From positions 1 to 6,265 of the forward strand of contig DASZMJ010000519.1 of assembly GCA_035551935.1 (NCBI GenBank): 6,265 bases of DNA, given 5' to 3'. The first letter of the stretch is position 1. The number at the start of each line of letters is the position of its first letter. The notes below the pieces were generated by a model. It searched no databases. It was given only the letters and a program-made list of their open reading frames with translations, and had not been told where the DNA came from. Shown piece by piece: positions 1-5,995 of the stretch. The position numbers were made by a program, and so were the translations under genes. The DNA is from DASZMJ01 sp035551935. GTDB lineage: Bacteria; Planctomycetota; Planctomycetia; Isosphaerales; Isosphaeraceae.

Positions 1-44
1 GGGGATTCCTCGGCGAACCGCTCGAAGACTTCACTCAGGATCAT
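1..44 (-). CDS. N-terminal start of a probable transposase (partial, runs off left edge)
   Basis: Reading leftward from the ATG at 44, the first residues are MILSEVFERFAEES. The start is supported by a GGAGG Shine-Dalgarno (53-57 on the + strand, read in reverse) 8 nt upstream. The peptide resembles from memory the opening of IS4-type (DDE) transposases found in many copies in planctomycetes, which start with a short helix ending in ESP. Only 14 complete codons are visible, so the family is an inference. What is seen directly is a well-placed ATG, a good ribosome binding site and an open frame to the window edge. It could instead be the start of an unrelated gene. Confidence 0.5.
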   Translation of the reverse strand, partial: MILSEVFERFAEES

Positions 45-216
45 GGCCGCGGCCTCCGTGGGTGTGCAGTATGTCCCTACGGGGCGACAGCTTATCAAGA
101 TCAGTAGCCACCTTTACAGGGCTGGGTCCGCCGTGCGGACCGATCCCCATGATTGATAAGGAAATCGGTCCGCGCGGCGGACCCTTCGAGAGACGACCCT
201 TCCGGGCGATGGGGCG
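45..216. other. Gene-free stretch between the left-edge gene and the leftward cluster
   Basis: No coding frame here is convincing. It holds the ribosome binding site of the left-edge gene (53-58), a weak promoter-like pair on the minus strand (TTGATA at 93-98 with CATACT 19 nt downstream, a poor spacing), and the large inverted repeat at 124-184. It would also contain any terminus of the putative left-edge insertion sequence. Confidence 0.5.
124..184. repeat. Inverted repeat with 21-nt arms, nested palindromes and a 19-nt loop
   Basis: The arms are 124-144 and 164-184 and match at 20 of 21 positions when one is reverse complemented; the mismatch can pair as G-U. The loop is 145-163. Each arm contains its own smaller palindrome, GGTCCG-N5-CGGACC, so the DNA can fold either as one long hairpin or as two small ones. 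It lies 32 nt past the stop codon of the leftward cluster. Neither strand has a T-run after it, so a normal intrinsic terminator is not supported. It could be a transcript-end structure, a REP-like or MITE-like element, or part of an insertion sequence end. Confidence 0.8.
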
Positions 217-552
217 TCAGCCGTTGGGGCCGCGGGAGAGGTCGTCCATCACGGCGCGCTTGTAGTCGTCGCTCGTCGCGGAGCCGCCGGCGCCGACGGC
301 CCGCGCGGCGGGGGCGGTCAGCATGTGGTAGGCGACGAGCAGCACGATCGCGCCGGCGACCGCGGCGACGCAGCTCGCCAGGCCGGAGTCGGCGTTGATG
401 CCCAGTTGCCGCGCGGCGAACCCGCCGACGACCGCGCCGCCGACGCCCAGGAGCATCGTCCAGAGCCAGTTCATCGGGTCGCGGCCCGGGTGCAAGAGGC
501 GCGCGATCGCCCCCGCGACGAGGCCAAAGATCGCGTATTGGATGAGCCACAT
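217..552 (-). CDS. GlsB/YeaQ/YmgE-type small membrane protein (transglycosylase-associated family)
   Basis: This 111-residue protein is mostly hydrophobic, with three likely membrane segments at about residues 5-20, 33-49 and 58-77. Gly-rich helices (LVAGAIARLL near the start, GVGGAVVGGFAARQLG in the second) and a short polar loop between helices 1 and 2 fit the GlsB/YeaQ/YmgE family of inner-membrane stress proteins. The biochemical role of that family is unclear; the name transglycosylase-associated is historical. Usual members are about 80-90 residues; this one carries an extra soluble tail (about 81-111) containing DYKRAVMDDLSRG, which resembles the N-terminus of the upstream gene product. 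The ATG at 552 has GAGGAGG about 8 nt upstream. It is the last gene of the leftward cluster, 30 nt after its neighbour. Confidence 0.85.
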   Translation of the reverse strand: MWLIQYAIFGLVAGAIARLLHPGRDPMNWLWTMLLGVGGAVVGGFAARQLGINADSGLASCVAAVAGAIVLLVAYHMLTAPAARAVGAGGSATSDDYKRAVMDDLSRGPNG

Positions 553-582
553 GGGAAAGTCCTCCTCGGGGTTGATGTCACT

Positions 583-1098
583 TCACTTGTCGTACGCCCG
601 GTTCAGCAGCTTGCCGGCGATCACGCCGACGAGGGCCGCGACGAGCGGCTTGTCCATCCAGCGGACGAGGAACGGCTTGTCGGCCATGACTTTCTTGAAC
701 ACCTCGGGGTGGTTCTGCCGCGAGTATTCGGCGAGCTTGGCGAGGTCGTCGGGGCTGGCCTGGCCGGGGTCCGAGCTGCCCAGGCCTAGCATCTTCTGGA
801 GCCAGCTCGGGGCGAGCCCGTGCTGCTGGAGCCCGTCGAGCAGGCCCCGGGCGATCTCCGAGCGTTCGTTCGGCTTGATCTTCGAGGCCGCGTCGCGGAG
901 CTGCGGCTCCATCCGGTCCGGGGGCACGGCCTCGGGGTGAAACGCCTCGTGGACCCCGGCCTCGACGTCCTCGCGCGGGGCGCCGGCGGAGAAGTTGGAG
1001 AAGTGCTCGAAGTGGTCCGCGTCCTGGTCGCCGCCGGACCCCTTGGCGAGCTGCTCGAACACGGCGTCCTTGTAATCCTGCGTGCCCCACCGCGGCAT
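583..1098 (-). CDS. Hypothetical protein with C-terminal hydrophobic segment, membrane-cluster partner
   Basis: I do not recognise this 171-residue protein. It opens with MPRWGTQDYKDAVFEQLAKG, whose residues 8-20 match the C-terminal tail of the downstream membrane protein. Residues 24-62 are acidic and rich in His and Phe (DHFEHFSNF). Residues 65-105 look helical (LRDAASKIKPNERSEIARGL), followed by a Ser/Gly/Pro linker and a second helical stretch (117-145). Residues 151-166 (PLVAALVGVIAGKLLN) are hydrophobic and could anchor or tuck the C-terminus into a membrane. There is no N-terminal signal peptide. The ATG at 1098 has AAGAGGAG about 7-8 nt upstream and lies 19 nt after the stop of the upstream gene, so the two are probably co-transcribed. 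Function unknown; a role in the envelope is inferred only from context. Confidence 0.8.
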   Translation of the reverse strand: MPRWGTQDYKDAVFEQLAKGSGGDQDADHFEHFSNFSAGAPREDVEAGVHEAFHPEAVPPDRMEPQLRDAASKIKPNERSEIARGLLDGLQQHGLAPSWLQKMLGLGSSDPGQASPDDLAKLAEYSRQNHPEVFKKVMADKPFLVRWMDKPLVAALVGVIAGKLLNRAYDK

Positions 1099-1117
1099 GG
1101 TCCTGCTCCTCTTGAAT

Positions 1118-1949
1118 TCATTGTTCCCAGCGCACTTCGCCGCCGCGCCCGAGACGGGCCTTGCCGATCCGCTCTCCCTCGGGGTCGAAGACGGTCGCCA
1201 CGAGCTCGCCCCTCGGGAACTCCTTGCGCGCCCCCTCCAGCAGCGCCTGGGTCACCGGCCGGACCTCCGCCGGCTTGACGTCGCGCGAGACCCCGAACCA
1301 GAGCCGCCCGTGCCGCTCCAGGTCCGCCTCGACGTAGCGGAGCAATCCCCGGCCGTGCTCCTCCGCCCAGGCGGCGAAGGCCCGGTCCTTCTCCGTCACG
1401 CCGCCCCGCTCGATCGGGTCGCCCCCGGCCGACGACCGGGATGAGGTCTCCGGCTCGCGCCGCGGCGATTCGGCGCCAACGTGCACGATCTGGTAGCGGA
1501 CCCCTTCGCCGGGCCGGTAGCGGGCCTTGAGGATCGGGGCGCCGTCGGGGTCGTAGAGCGAGAGCGTGATCGGTCGGTCGGGGAAGTCCTTGCGGGCGCC
1601 CGCCATCAGGCTCTTGGTCAGCGTCAGGGTCTCGTCAGGCTCGACCGCGCGGGAGATCTCGACGCGCAATTCCCCCTTGTTCTCGATCCCGACGGCCGCC
1701 TTCTTGATCATCCCGCCCGAGTTGTCCCGTGAGGAATCGCGCGTATTTGGCGTCGCGATCGGTGTCGAACGAGACCTCGGCCCGGCCGGCCGAGCCACCG
1801 TTCTCGGGCGTGGACGTCGATGGCCTCCGGGCCTCGGCCGGGGCCGGCGCGGCGGTGCCCGACGACGGCCCGGCCGCCGGCCCCGAACACCCGGCCGCGC
1901 ACGCCATCAACAACGCCAGGATGGGTCGCTGGAAGACCGATCGCTCCAC
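1118..1949 (-). CDS. Two-repeat probable lipoprotein, frame broken by a one-base shift
   Basis: From the GTG at 1949 the frame gives a lipoprotein-like signal (VERSVFQRPILALLMACAAG, then Cys21), a Pro/Ala/Ser-rich linker (about 22-58) and the start of a folded region (AEVSFDTDRDAKYARFLTGQ). That frame then degenerates into Arg/Gly-rich sequence and stops at 1635. The following sense continues in the next frame (MIKKAAVGIENKG, from 1711) to the TGA at 1118-1120. Removing one G near 1716-1718 joins both into a 276-residue protein with two related ~70-residue units. It is either a sequencing error, a recent pseudogene, or a real two-gene or frameshift arrangement. The separately open parts are 1635-1949 (104 aa) and 1118-1711 (or from 1798). 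Family unknown to me. It is the first gene of the leftward cluster. Confidence 0.65.
1121..1336 (-). repeat. Lipoprotein internal repeat, copy 2
   Basis: This segment encodes the second unit, from about YVEADLERHGRLWFGVSRDV to FDPEGERIGKARLGRGG, ending at the C-terminus (RWEQ). It aligns over its whole length with copy 1. The preceding residues (EKDRAFAAWAEEHGRG) also align with the residues just before copy 1, but only if the frameshift near 1716 is repaired, which supports a single original gene. Confidence 0.7.
1487..1693 (-). repeat. Lipoprotein internal repeat, copy 1
   Basis: This segment encodes the unit from about AVGIENKGELRVEISRAV to YDPDGAPILKARYRPGEG. Landmarks shared with copy 2 are E/G-x-SR-x-V-x-P, a helix ending in GARK-D/E-FP, the D-P-D/E-G turn and KAR before a Gly-rich end. 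It is residues about 86-154 in the joined protein. Confidence 0.7.
1711..1720 (-). other. Probable frameshift site in the lipoprotein gene
   Basis: On the coding (minus) strand the bases read TCGGGCGGGA. Upstream codons are sensible up to Gly78 (GGG at 1718-1716); downstream sense resumes one base out of register at GGC GGG ATG. Two GGG runs (1716-1718 and 1712-1714) make a one-base insertion here easy, either in the genome or in sequencing. There is no obvious Shine-Dalgarno for the ATG at 1711, which argues against a separate downstream gene. Confidence 0.6.
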
Positions 1950-1962
1950 GGTGGCCCCTCCT
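1947..1962 (-). promoter_or_regulatory. Shine-Dalgarno and GTG start of the lipoprotein gene
   Basis: On the minus strand AGGAGG (1962-1957) lies 7 nt before GTG (1949-1947). This decides the start: the next residues form a positively charged n-region and a hydrophobic core ending in AAGC. No ATG further upstream in this frame has a comparable site. Confidence 0.75.
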
Positions 1963-2067
1963 TCGTCTCTCGGTCGGTCGTGCCGTCTCCCCGAAGTCGG
2001 CGGGTCCAAATGGAGCAATTCCGGAGCCAACGGATGCCGGGCGCGGATCTTCGATGGACCCCGAACC

Positions 2068-2096
2068 TCGCCAATCGGCGGCCGGGTCATTATCAT
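2068..2096 (+). promoter_or_regulatory. Possible sigma70-type promoter for hisH
   Basis: TCGCCA (2068-2073) and TATCAT (2091-2096) are 17 nt apart and match the -35 and -10 consensus at 4 and 5 of 6 positions. Transcription would start near 2103, giving a leader of about 25 nt before the hisH ATG. No equally good promoter was found for the divergent leftward cluster in 1950-2126, although GATAAT occurs on the minus strand at nearly the same place. Confidence 0.35.
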
Positions 2097-2126
2097 GGCG
2101 ACGGGCAGAGAGCCCCGGGGGTGGGA

Positions 2127-2732
2127 ATGATCGCGATCATCGACTACGGCATGGGGAACCTCCGCAGCGTGCAGAAGGCGCTGGAGGCGGTCGGCCACGC
2201 GGCGGAGGTGACGTGCGACCCGGACCGGGTCCGCAAGGCCGACCGCGTGATCCTGCCGGGCGTCGGCGCCTTCGCCGACGCGATCGCCGAGCTGCGCCGT
2301 ACCGGCCTGGCCGAGGCGTTCGCCGACGTCGTCGCCGCCGGCCGGCCGTGCCTTGGGGTCTGCCTCGGGCTCCAACTCTTATTTGATGTCAGCCACGAGG
2401 ACGGCGAGCACGCCGGGCTCGGCCTGCTGCGCGGCCGGGTGGCGCGGTTCGAGCCGATCCCGGGGCTGAAGGTCCCGCACATGGGCTGGAACACGCTCCG
2501 CGTCCGCCAGCCGGCGCCGATCTTCGAGGGGCTCGGGCCCGAGCCCTCCGTCTACTTCGTCCACTCCTACCGCGCCATCCCCGACGACCCCGACGTCGTC
2601 GCCGCCGAGGCCGACTACCCCGACCCCTTCGCCGCCGCCGTCTGGCGCGACAATCTCATGGCCTGCCAGTTCCACCCCGAGAAGAGCCAGCGCGTCGGCC
2701 TGGCGATGTACGCCAATTTCGCCGGGCTCTGA
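2127..2732 (+). CDS. hisH: Imidazole glycerol phosphate synthase glutaminase subunit HisH
   Basis: This is a 201-residue class I glutamine amidotransferase, the normal HisH length. It hydrolyses glutamine and passes ammonia to HisF, which converts PRFAR to imidazole glycerol phosphate and AICAR in histidine biosynthesis, in the cytoplasm. Visible motifs are DYGMGN (6-11), the oxyanion-loop PGVGAF (44-49), the nucleophile elbow GVCLGLQ with Cys79, HMGWN (118-122), FVHSY (144-148) and QFHPEKS with His183 and Glu185, so the Cys-His-Glu triad is complete. ATG 2127 gives the usual MIAIIDYG start; an in-frame GTG at 2121 is a less likely alternative. The upstream purine-rich GGGGGTGGGA serves as a weak ribosome binding site. 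It is divergent from the leftward cluster and 86 nt ahead of hisA. HisF is not in the window. Confidence 0.97.
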   Translation: MIAIIDYGMGNLRSVQKALEAVGHAAEVTCDPDRVRKADRVILPGVGAFADAIAELRRTGLAEAFADVVAAGRPCLGVCLGLQLLFDVSHEDGEHAGLGLLRGRVARFEPIPGLKVPHMGWNTLRVRQPAPIFEGLGPEPSVYFVHSYRAIPDDPDVVAAEADYPDPFAAAVWRDNLMACQFHPEKSQRVGLAMYANFAGL

Positions 2733-2750
2733 ACGGCCGGCGCTAGCCCC

Positions 2751-2779
2751 TTGCCCGCCCCCTCGGGCGCGGCTAGAGT
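2751..2779 (+). promoter_or_regulatory. Possible promoter for hisA
   Basis: TTGCCC (2751-2756) and TAGAGT (2774-2779) are 17 nt apart, each 4 of 6 to the sigma70 consensus. The predicted start near 2786 leaves about 33 nt before the hisA ATG. hisA could also be read through from hisH, as no terminator is evident between them. Confidence 0.35.
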
Positions 2780-2818
2780 CGAGCGGGGTGAAGGCCCGTC
2801 GAAGAGTTGGTGAAGGCG

Positions 2819-3538
2819 ATGCAAATCATCCCGGCCATCGACCTGAGGGGGGGGCGCTGCGTGCGCCTCCAGCAGGGAGATTACGGGCGGGAGACGGTCT
2901 TCGGCGACGACCCGGCGGCGATGGCCGCGCGGTGGGAGTCGGAGGGGGCGCGCCGGATCCATCTGGTCGACCTCGACGGCGCCAAGGAGGGCCGGCCGGT
3001 CAACGCGGCGGCCGTCCGGGCGATCCTCGAACGGGTTCACGTCCCGTGTCAGCTCGGGGGGGGCGTGCGCGACGACGCGATGGCCGACGCATGGTTGGAG
3101 GCCGGCGTCGAGCGGGTGGTCGTCGGCACCAGGGCCCTGAAGGACCCCCTGTGGTTCCGCTCGTTGGTGGCGCGCCACCCGGGCCGGGTCGTGCTCGGGC
3201 TCGACGCCCGCGACGGCCGGGTGGCGACCGACGGTTGGCTCGCCGTCTCGACGGTCGGGGCGGTCGAGCTCGCGCAGCAATTCGACGACCTGCCGCTGGC
3301 CGGGGTCGTCTACACCGACATCGGCCGCGACGGCATGCTCGCCGGGCCGGCATTGGCCGCGACGGGGGAACTCGCCGCGTGCCTCACGGCCCCGGTCATC
3401 GCCTCCGGCGGCGTCGGCTCGCTCGACGACCTGGCCCGGCTGGCGGCCACGCCCGTCGCGGCCTGCATCGTCGGCCGCGCCTTGTACGACGGCCGCTTCA
3501 CCCTGGCCCAGGCCAGGCACGCGGCCGGAGACTCGTGA
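2819..3538 (+). CDS. hisA: HisA, ProFAR isomerase (phosphoribosylformimino-AICAR-P isomerase)
   Basis: This 239-residue (beta/alpha)8-barrel enzyme carries out the Amadori-type isomerisation of ProFAR to PRFAR, the step just before HisH-HisF in histidine biosynthesis. Both catalytic aspartates are present: Asp8 in IIPAIDLRGG and Asp129 in LGLDARDGR. Thr166 in VYTDIGRDG matches the conserved active-site threonine. Phosphate-binding loops are LGGGVRD (79-85), ASGGVGS (195-201) and VGRALYDG (218-225). ATG 2819 gives MQIIPAIDLRGG, the usual start; in-frame GTG 2810 and TTG 2807 would add only a few residues. Two runs of eight G encode Gly codons (2847-2854 and 3056-3063). Its TGA (3536-3538) directly touches the intergenic repeat. 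The sequence looks fully functional. Confidence 0.96.
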   Translation: MQIIPAIDLRGGRCVRLQQGDYGRETVFGDDPAAMAARWESEGARRIHLVDLDGAKEGRPVNAAAVRAILERVHVPCQLGGGVRDDAMADAWLEAGVERVVVGTRALKDPLWFRSLVARHPGRVVLGLDARDGRVATDGWLAVSTVGAVELAQQFDDLPLAGVVYTDIGRDGMLAGPALAATGELAACLTAPVIASGGVGSLDDLARLAATPVAACIVGRALYDGRFTLAQARHAAGDS

Positions 3539-3759
3539 TTGCGGATCGGCGGATTGCGGAATTCGGATTTCGGAATGCGGATTGAAGAGGGAGGGGCACG
3601 CCTCGTGTGCTGACACGTCGTCGCGCGTCCGCGGCGATCTGTGTCGACCACGTGCGGCCCTTCCCTATGGATTCTGCGTCCCGAAAGCCACATTCCGAAA
3701 TATCTGCAATTTCGCAATCCGAATTCCGCAATCCGCAATTCCAAAGGGGGTCCCTCCCG
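3539..3759. repeat. Intergenic region bounded by inverted copies of a degenerate repeat
   Basis: Just after hisA, 3539-3583 is built from variants of the unit GGATTGCGGAATTCGGATTTCGG. The reverse complement of this pattern occurs at 3691-3742, just before the EF-G2 ribosome binding site. The two arms share a perfect 20-nt inverted match (3550-3569 with 3716-3735), and a 10-nt match (3567-3576 with 3692-3701). About 107 nt of higher-GC unique sequence lies between. It can form a large stem in DNA or RNA. Such strings give a spurious peptide like IPQSAIRN when translated and recur in intergenic regions of planctomycetes and other bacteria; their role is not known to me. No convincing promoter for the EF-G2 gene was seen inside. 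Confidence 0.8.
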
Positions 3760-3762
3760 ATG
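3743..3762 (+). promoter_or_regulatory. Ribosome binding site and start of the EF-G2 gene
   Basis: AAAGGGGG (3743-3750) lies 9 nt before ATG 3760. It decides the start, because the frame stays open upstream to 3607 through repeat sequence that codes only the low-complexity IPQSA-like peptide. The right arm of the intergenic repeat abuts this site, so folding of the repeat RNA could affect its access. Confidence 0.7.
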
Positions 3763-5829
3763 GCCACCGTCGCCTATCACATCAAGGACATCCGCAACCT
3801 CGCCCTGGCTGGACATGGGGCGTCGGCCAAGACCAGTCTGGTCGACGCCCTGCTCTTCGCCGCCGGCGCCACCGACCGTCGCGGGTCGGTCGACGACGGC
3901 ACCAGCCTCTCCGACGTCGAGGACGAGGAGAAACGCCGGCACTTCACGATCGACTGCCACCTGCTGCACCTGGAGTGGAAGGGCAAGCAAGTCCACCTGA
4001 TCGACTCGCCCGGCTACCCCGACTTCATCGGCAACGCCCTGAGCGCCCTGGCGGCCGTCGAGAACGTGCTGGTGACGGTCTCGGCCCCCGCGGGCATCGA
4101 GGTCAACACCCGGCGCGTCTTCCAGGAGGCCGGCCGGCTCGGCCTGGGGCGGTTCATCGCGCTGACGAAGATGGACGCCGAGAACGTCGACTACGCCAAG
4201 GACCTCACCGCCATCCGCGAGACCTTCGGCGCCATCTGCGTGCCGTTCAACCTGCCGGTCGGCCAGGGCCCGACGTTCTCCGCCATCATCGACGCCCTCG
4301 CCCCGCCGGCCGAGGTGCCCGCGGGCTGCCCGATGCAGCCGAGCGAGGCGTACACGATGGTCGTCGAGCAGATCGTCGAGCTCGACGAAGGGCTGATGGC
4401 CCGCTACCTCGAGGGGGAGACGATCCCCGCCGACGAGCTCCGCGCCTCGGCGCACCAGGCGGTCGCCGCCGGCAAGCTCGTGCCGGTCGTCTGCGTCTCG
4501 ACCCGCAAGGACATCGGCCTCCGCGAGCTGCTCGACCTGATCGGCGAGTGCGGCCTGAGCCCCGACGAGGTCCACCGCTTCGGCACCCGCGGCGAGGAGG
4601 GCGACATCGAGATCGAGCCGCACGAGGACGGCGAGCTGATCGCCCAGGTCTTCAAGACGGCGATCGACCCGTTCATGGGCAAGCTCAGCTACCTCCGGAT
4701 CGTCTCCGGCCACATGACCCACGACGCGACCTTGGTCAACCTCCGGACCGGCAAGACAAGCCGCCCCGGCCACCTCTACCGGCTCCAGGGCAAGACGCAG
4801 GAGGAGGTCAAGGAGGCGATCGCCGGCGACATCGTCGCGGTGCCGAAGTTCGACGATTTGCACGTCTCTGACACCGTCGCCGGCTCGAACAGCAACGGCC
4901 AGGCGCCGTTGGTCCTCAAGCCGATCAAGTTTCCGACGCCGATGGTCCCGCGCGCCGTCGAGCCGAAGACGCGCGAGGACGAGCCGAAGATCTCCGCCGG
5001 GTTGGCCAAGATCGCCGACGAGGACCCGACCTTCACCTACCGCCGCGACGCCCAGACGCACGAGCTGGTCGTGTCGGGCATGAGCGACCTGCACCTCGAC
5101 GTGATCCTCAGCCGCCTGAAATCCCGCTACAAGCTCGACGTCAACACGCACGTCCCGCACGTCCCGTACCTCGAGACGATCGTCGGCCAGGCCGAGGCCA
5201 GCCACCGGCACAAGAAGCAGACCGGCGGCCGCGGCCAGTTCGCCGAGGTCCACCTCCGCATCCGCCCCCGCGAGCGCGGCGCCGGGTTCAACTTCGTCGA
5301 CGCCGTCAAGGGCGGCGTGATCCCGAACCAGTTCATCCCGGCCGTCGAGAAGGGGATCAAGGAGCAGCTCGAGAAGGGGGTGATCTCGGGCAACCAGGTC
5401 GTCGACGTCGAGGCCGAGGTCTATTTCGGCAAGGCGCACGACGTGGACAGCTCGGAGCAGGCGTTCAAGACCGCCAGCGCCAGCGCCTTCCGCAAGGCGT
5501 TCGAGCAGGCGCGGCCGGCGTTGCTCGAGCCGATCGTGACGATCGAGGTGACGGTCCCCTCGGCGAAGTTCGGCGACATCACCGCCGACCTCTCGACCCG
5601 CCGCGGCCACGTCACCGGCATGGACACGTTGCCCGGCGGCCTCCAGGTCATCCAGGCGACGGTCCCCCTGAGCGAAGTGCTCAACTACGCCACCAACCTC
5701 AAGAGCATGACCGGCGGCCAGGGCTCGTACACGATGGACTTCAAGTCGTACGAGCCCGTCCCGCCCAACGTCCAGCAGCAGATCGTCGAGCGCTACATGA
5801 AGTCGCGCGCGGGCATCGAGGAGGAGTGA
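3760..5829 (+). CDS. Elongation factor G-like GTPase (EF-G2 subfamily)
   Basis: This 689-residue protein has all five EF-G domains. The GTPase domain has G1 GHGASAKT (18-25), switch I EKRRHFTI (57-64), G3 DSPGYPDF (82-89), G4 TKMD (136-139) and a G5-like region around Ser247. Domain II starts near GELIAQVFKTAIDP (291), domain III covers about 386-465, domain IV about 470-590 with the tip sequence KAHDVDSSEQAF (558-569), and domain V runs from PALLEPIV (586). EF-G promotes ribosomal translocation; EF-G2 paralogues bind ribosomes but their cellular role is less settled. DSPGY instead of DTPGH is a known subfamily feature (for example Thermus EF-G-2). Ala23 replaces the usual P-loop glycine, which is odder. 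A canonical fusA should exist elsewhere. It is probably monocistronic, ending at a strong terminator. Confidence 0.93.
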   Translation: MATVAYHIKDIRNLALAGHGASAKTSLVDALLFAAGATDRRGSVDDGTSLSDVEDEEKRRHFTIDCHLLHLEWKGKQVHLIDSPGYPDFIGNALSALAAVENVLVTVSAPAGIEVNTRRVFQEAGRLGLGRFIALTKMDAENVDYAKDLTAIRETFGAICVPFNLPVGQGPTFSAIIDALAPPAEVPAGCPMQPSEAYTMVVEQIVELDEGLMARYLEGETIPADELRASAHQAVAAGKLVPVVCVSTRKDIGLRELLDLIGECGLSPDEVHRFGTRGEEGDIEIEPHEDGELIAQVFKTAIDPFMGKLSYLRIVSGHMTHDATLVNLRTGKTSRPGHLYRLQGKTQEEVKEAIAGDIVAVPKFDDLHVSDTVAGSNSNGQAPLVLKPIKFPTPMVPRAVEPKTREDEPKISAGLAKIADEDPTFTYRRDAQTHELVVSGMSDLHLDVILSRLKSRYKLDVNTHVPHVPYLETIVGQAEASHRHKKQTGGRGQFAEVHLRIRPRERGAGFNFVDAVKGGVIPNQFIPAVEKGIKEQLEKGVISGNQVVDVEAEVYFGKAHDVDSSEQAFKTASASAFRKAFEQARPALLEPIVTIEVTVPSAKFGDITADLSTRRGHVTGMDTLPGGLQVIQATVPLSEVLNYATNLKSMTGGQGSYTMDFKSYEPVPPNVQQQIVERYMKSRAGIEEE

Positions 5830-5877
5830 CCCCCGAAGGGCGGGCCGGGAGCGCAGCCCCGGCCCGCCGGGGTTTTT
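5830..5877 (+). terminator. Rho-independent terminator after the EF-G2 gene
   Basis: Immediately after the TGA, an 11-bp perfect G/C stem (5839-5849 with 5858-5868) closes an 8-nt loop. CCCC upstream (5831-5834) can also pair with GGGG (5869-5872). A run of five T follows at 5873-5877. This is a textbook intrinsic terminator for the rightward transcript. Confidence 0.93.
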
Positions 5878-5894
5878 CAAGAAACACGGGCCTG

Positions 5895-5923
5895 TTGACG
5901 ACCTGACGACGCGTGATTAGAAT
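5895..5923 (+). promoter_or_regulatory. Near-consensus sigma70-type promoter
   Basis: TTGACG (5895-5900) and TAGAAT (5918-5923) are spaced 17 nt, each 5 of 6 to consensus. It is the best promoter match in the window. It points right, into a short frame ending at 6133 and then a gene of opposite direction, so what it was meant to express is unclear. Confidence 0.6.
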
Positions 5924-5995
5924 GTGGACCGCATCGTCGATGTGGGACTTCCTTATCCCGGAATGCCATCGATGACACCCGCTCTTCCATCGCGA

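Noticed and set aside
124..184. Intrinsic terminator for the leftward cluster
   Set aside because: The hairpin is strong but no T-run follows on the minus strand, so it is listed as a repeat structure only.
1566..2126. Long upstream extension of the hisH frame
   Set aside because: The added residues are Arg/Gly/Pro-rich, lie antisense to the lipoprotein gene, and HisH proteins begin at MIAIIDYG.
1950..2375. Upstream extension of the lipoprotein frame on the minus strand
   Set aside because: It overlaps hisH in antisense; the GTG at 1949 has a strong Shine-Dalgarno and is followed directly by a signal peptide.
2615..3616. A 333-residue minus-strand open frame over hisA
   Set aside because: Antisense shadow; it includes translated intergenic repeat (IPQSAD) and has no recognisable domain.
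3607..3759. Upstream extension of the EF-G2 frame
   Set aside because: It would translate the intergenic repeat; EF-G2 homology begins at the ATG with the AAAGGGGG site.
3539..3759. CRISPR array
   Set aside because: Units are degenerate, partly in inverted orientation and not separated by regular spacers.
3582..4871. A 429-residue plus-strand frame overlapping the start of the EF-G2 gene
   Set aside because: Arg/Pro/Gly-rich out-of-frame translation of the EF-G2 gene.
3310..5880. An 856-residue open frame on the minus strand
   Set aside because: It is antisense to hisA and the EF-G2 gene, rich in Asp, Arg, Val and Leu as expected for the complement of GC-rich coding DNA, and runs through the repeat and the terminator. 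The plus-strand genes have clear family motifs.
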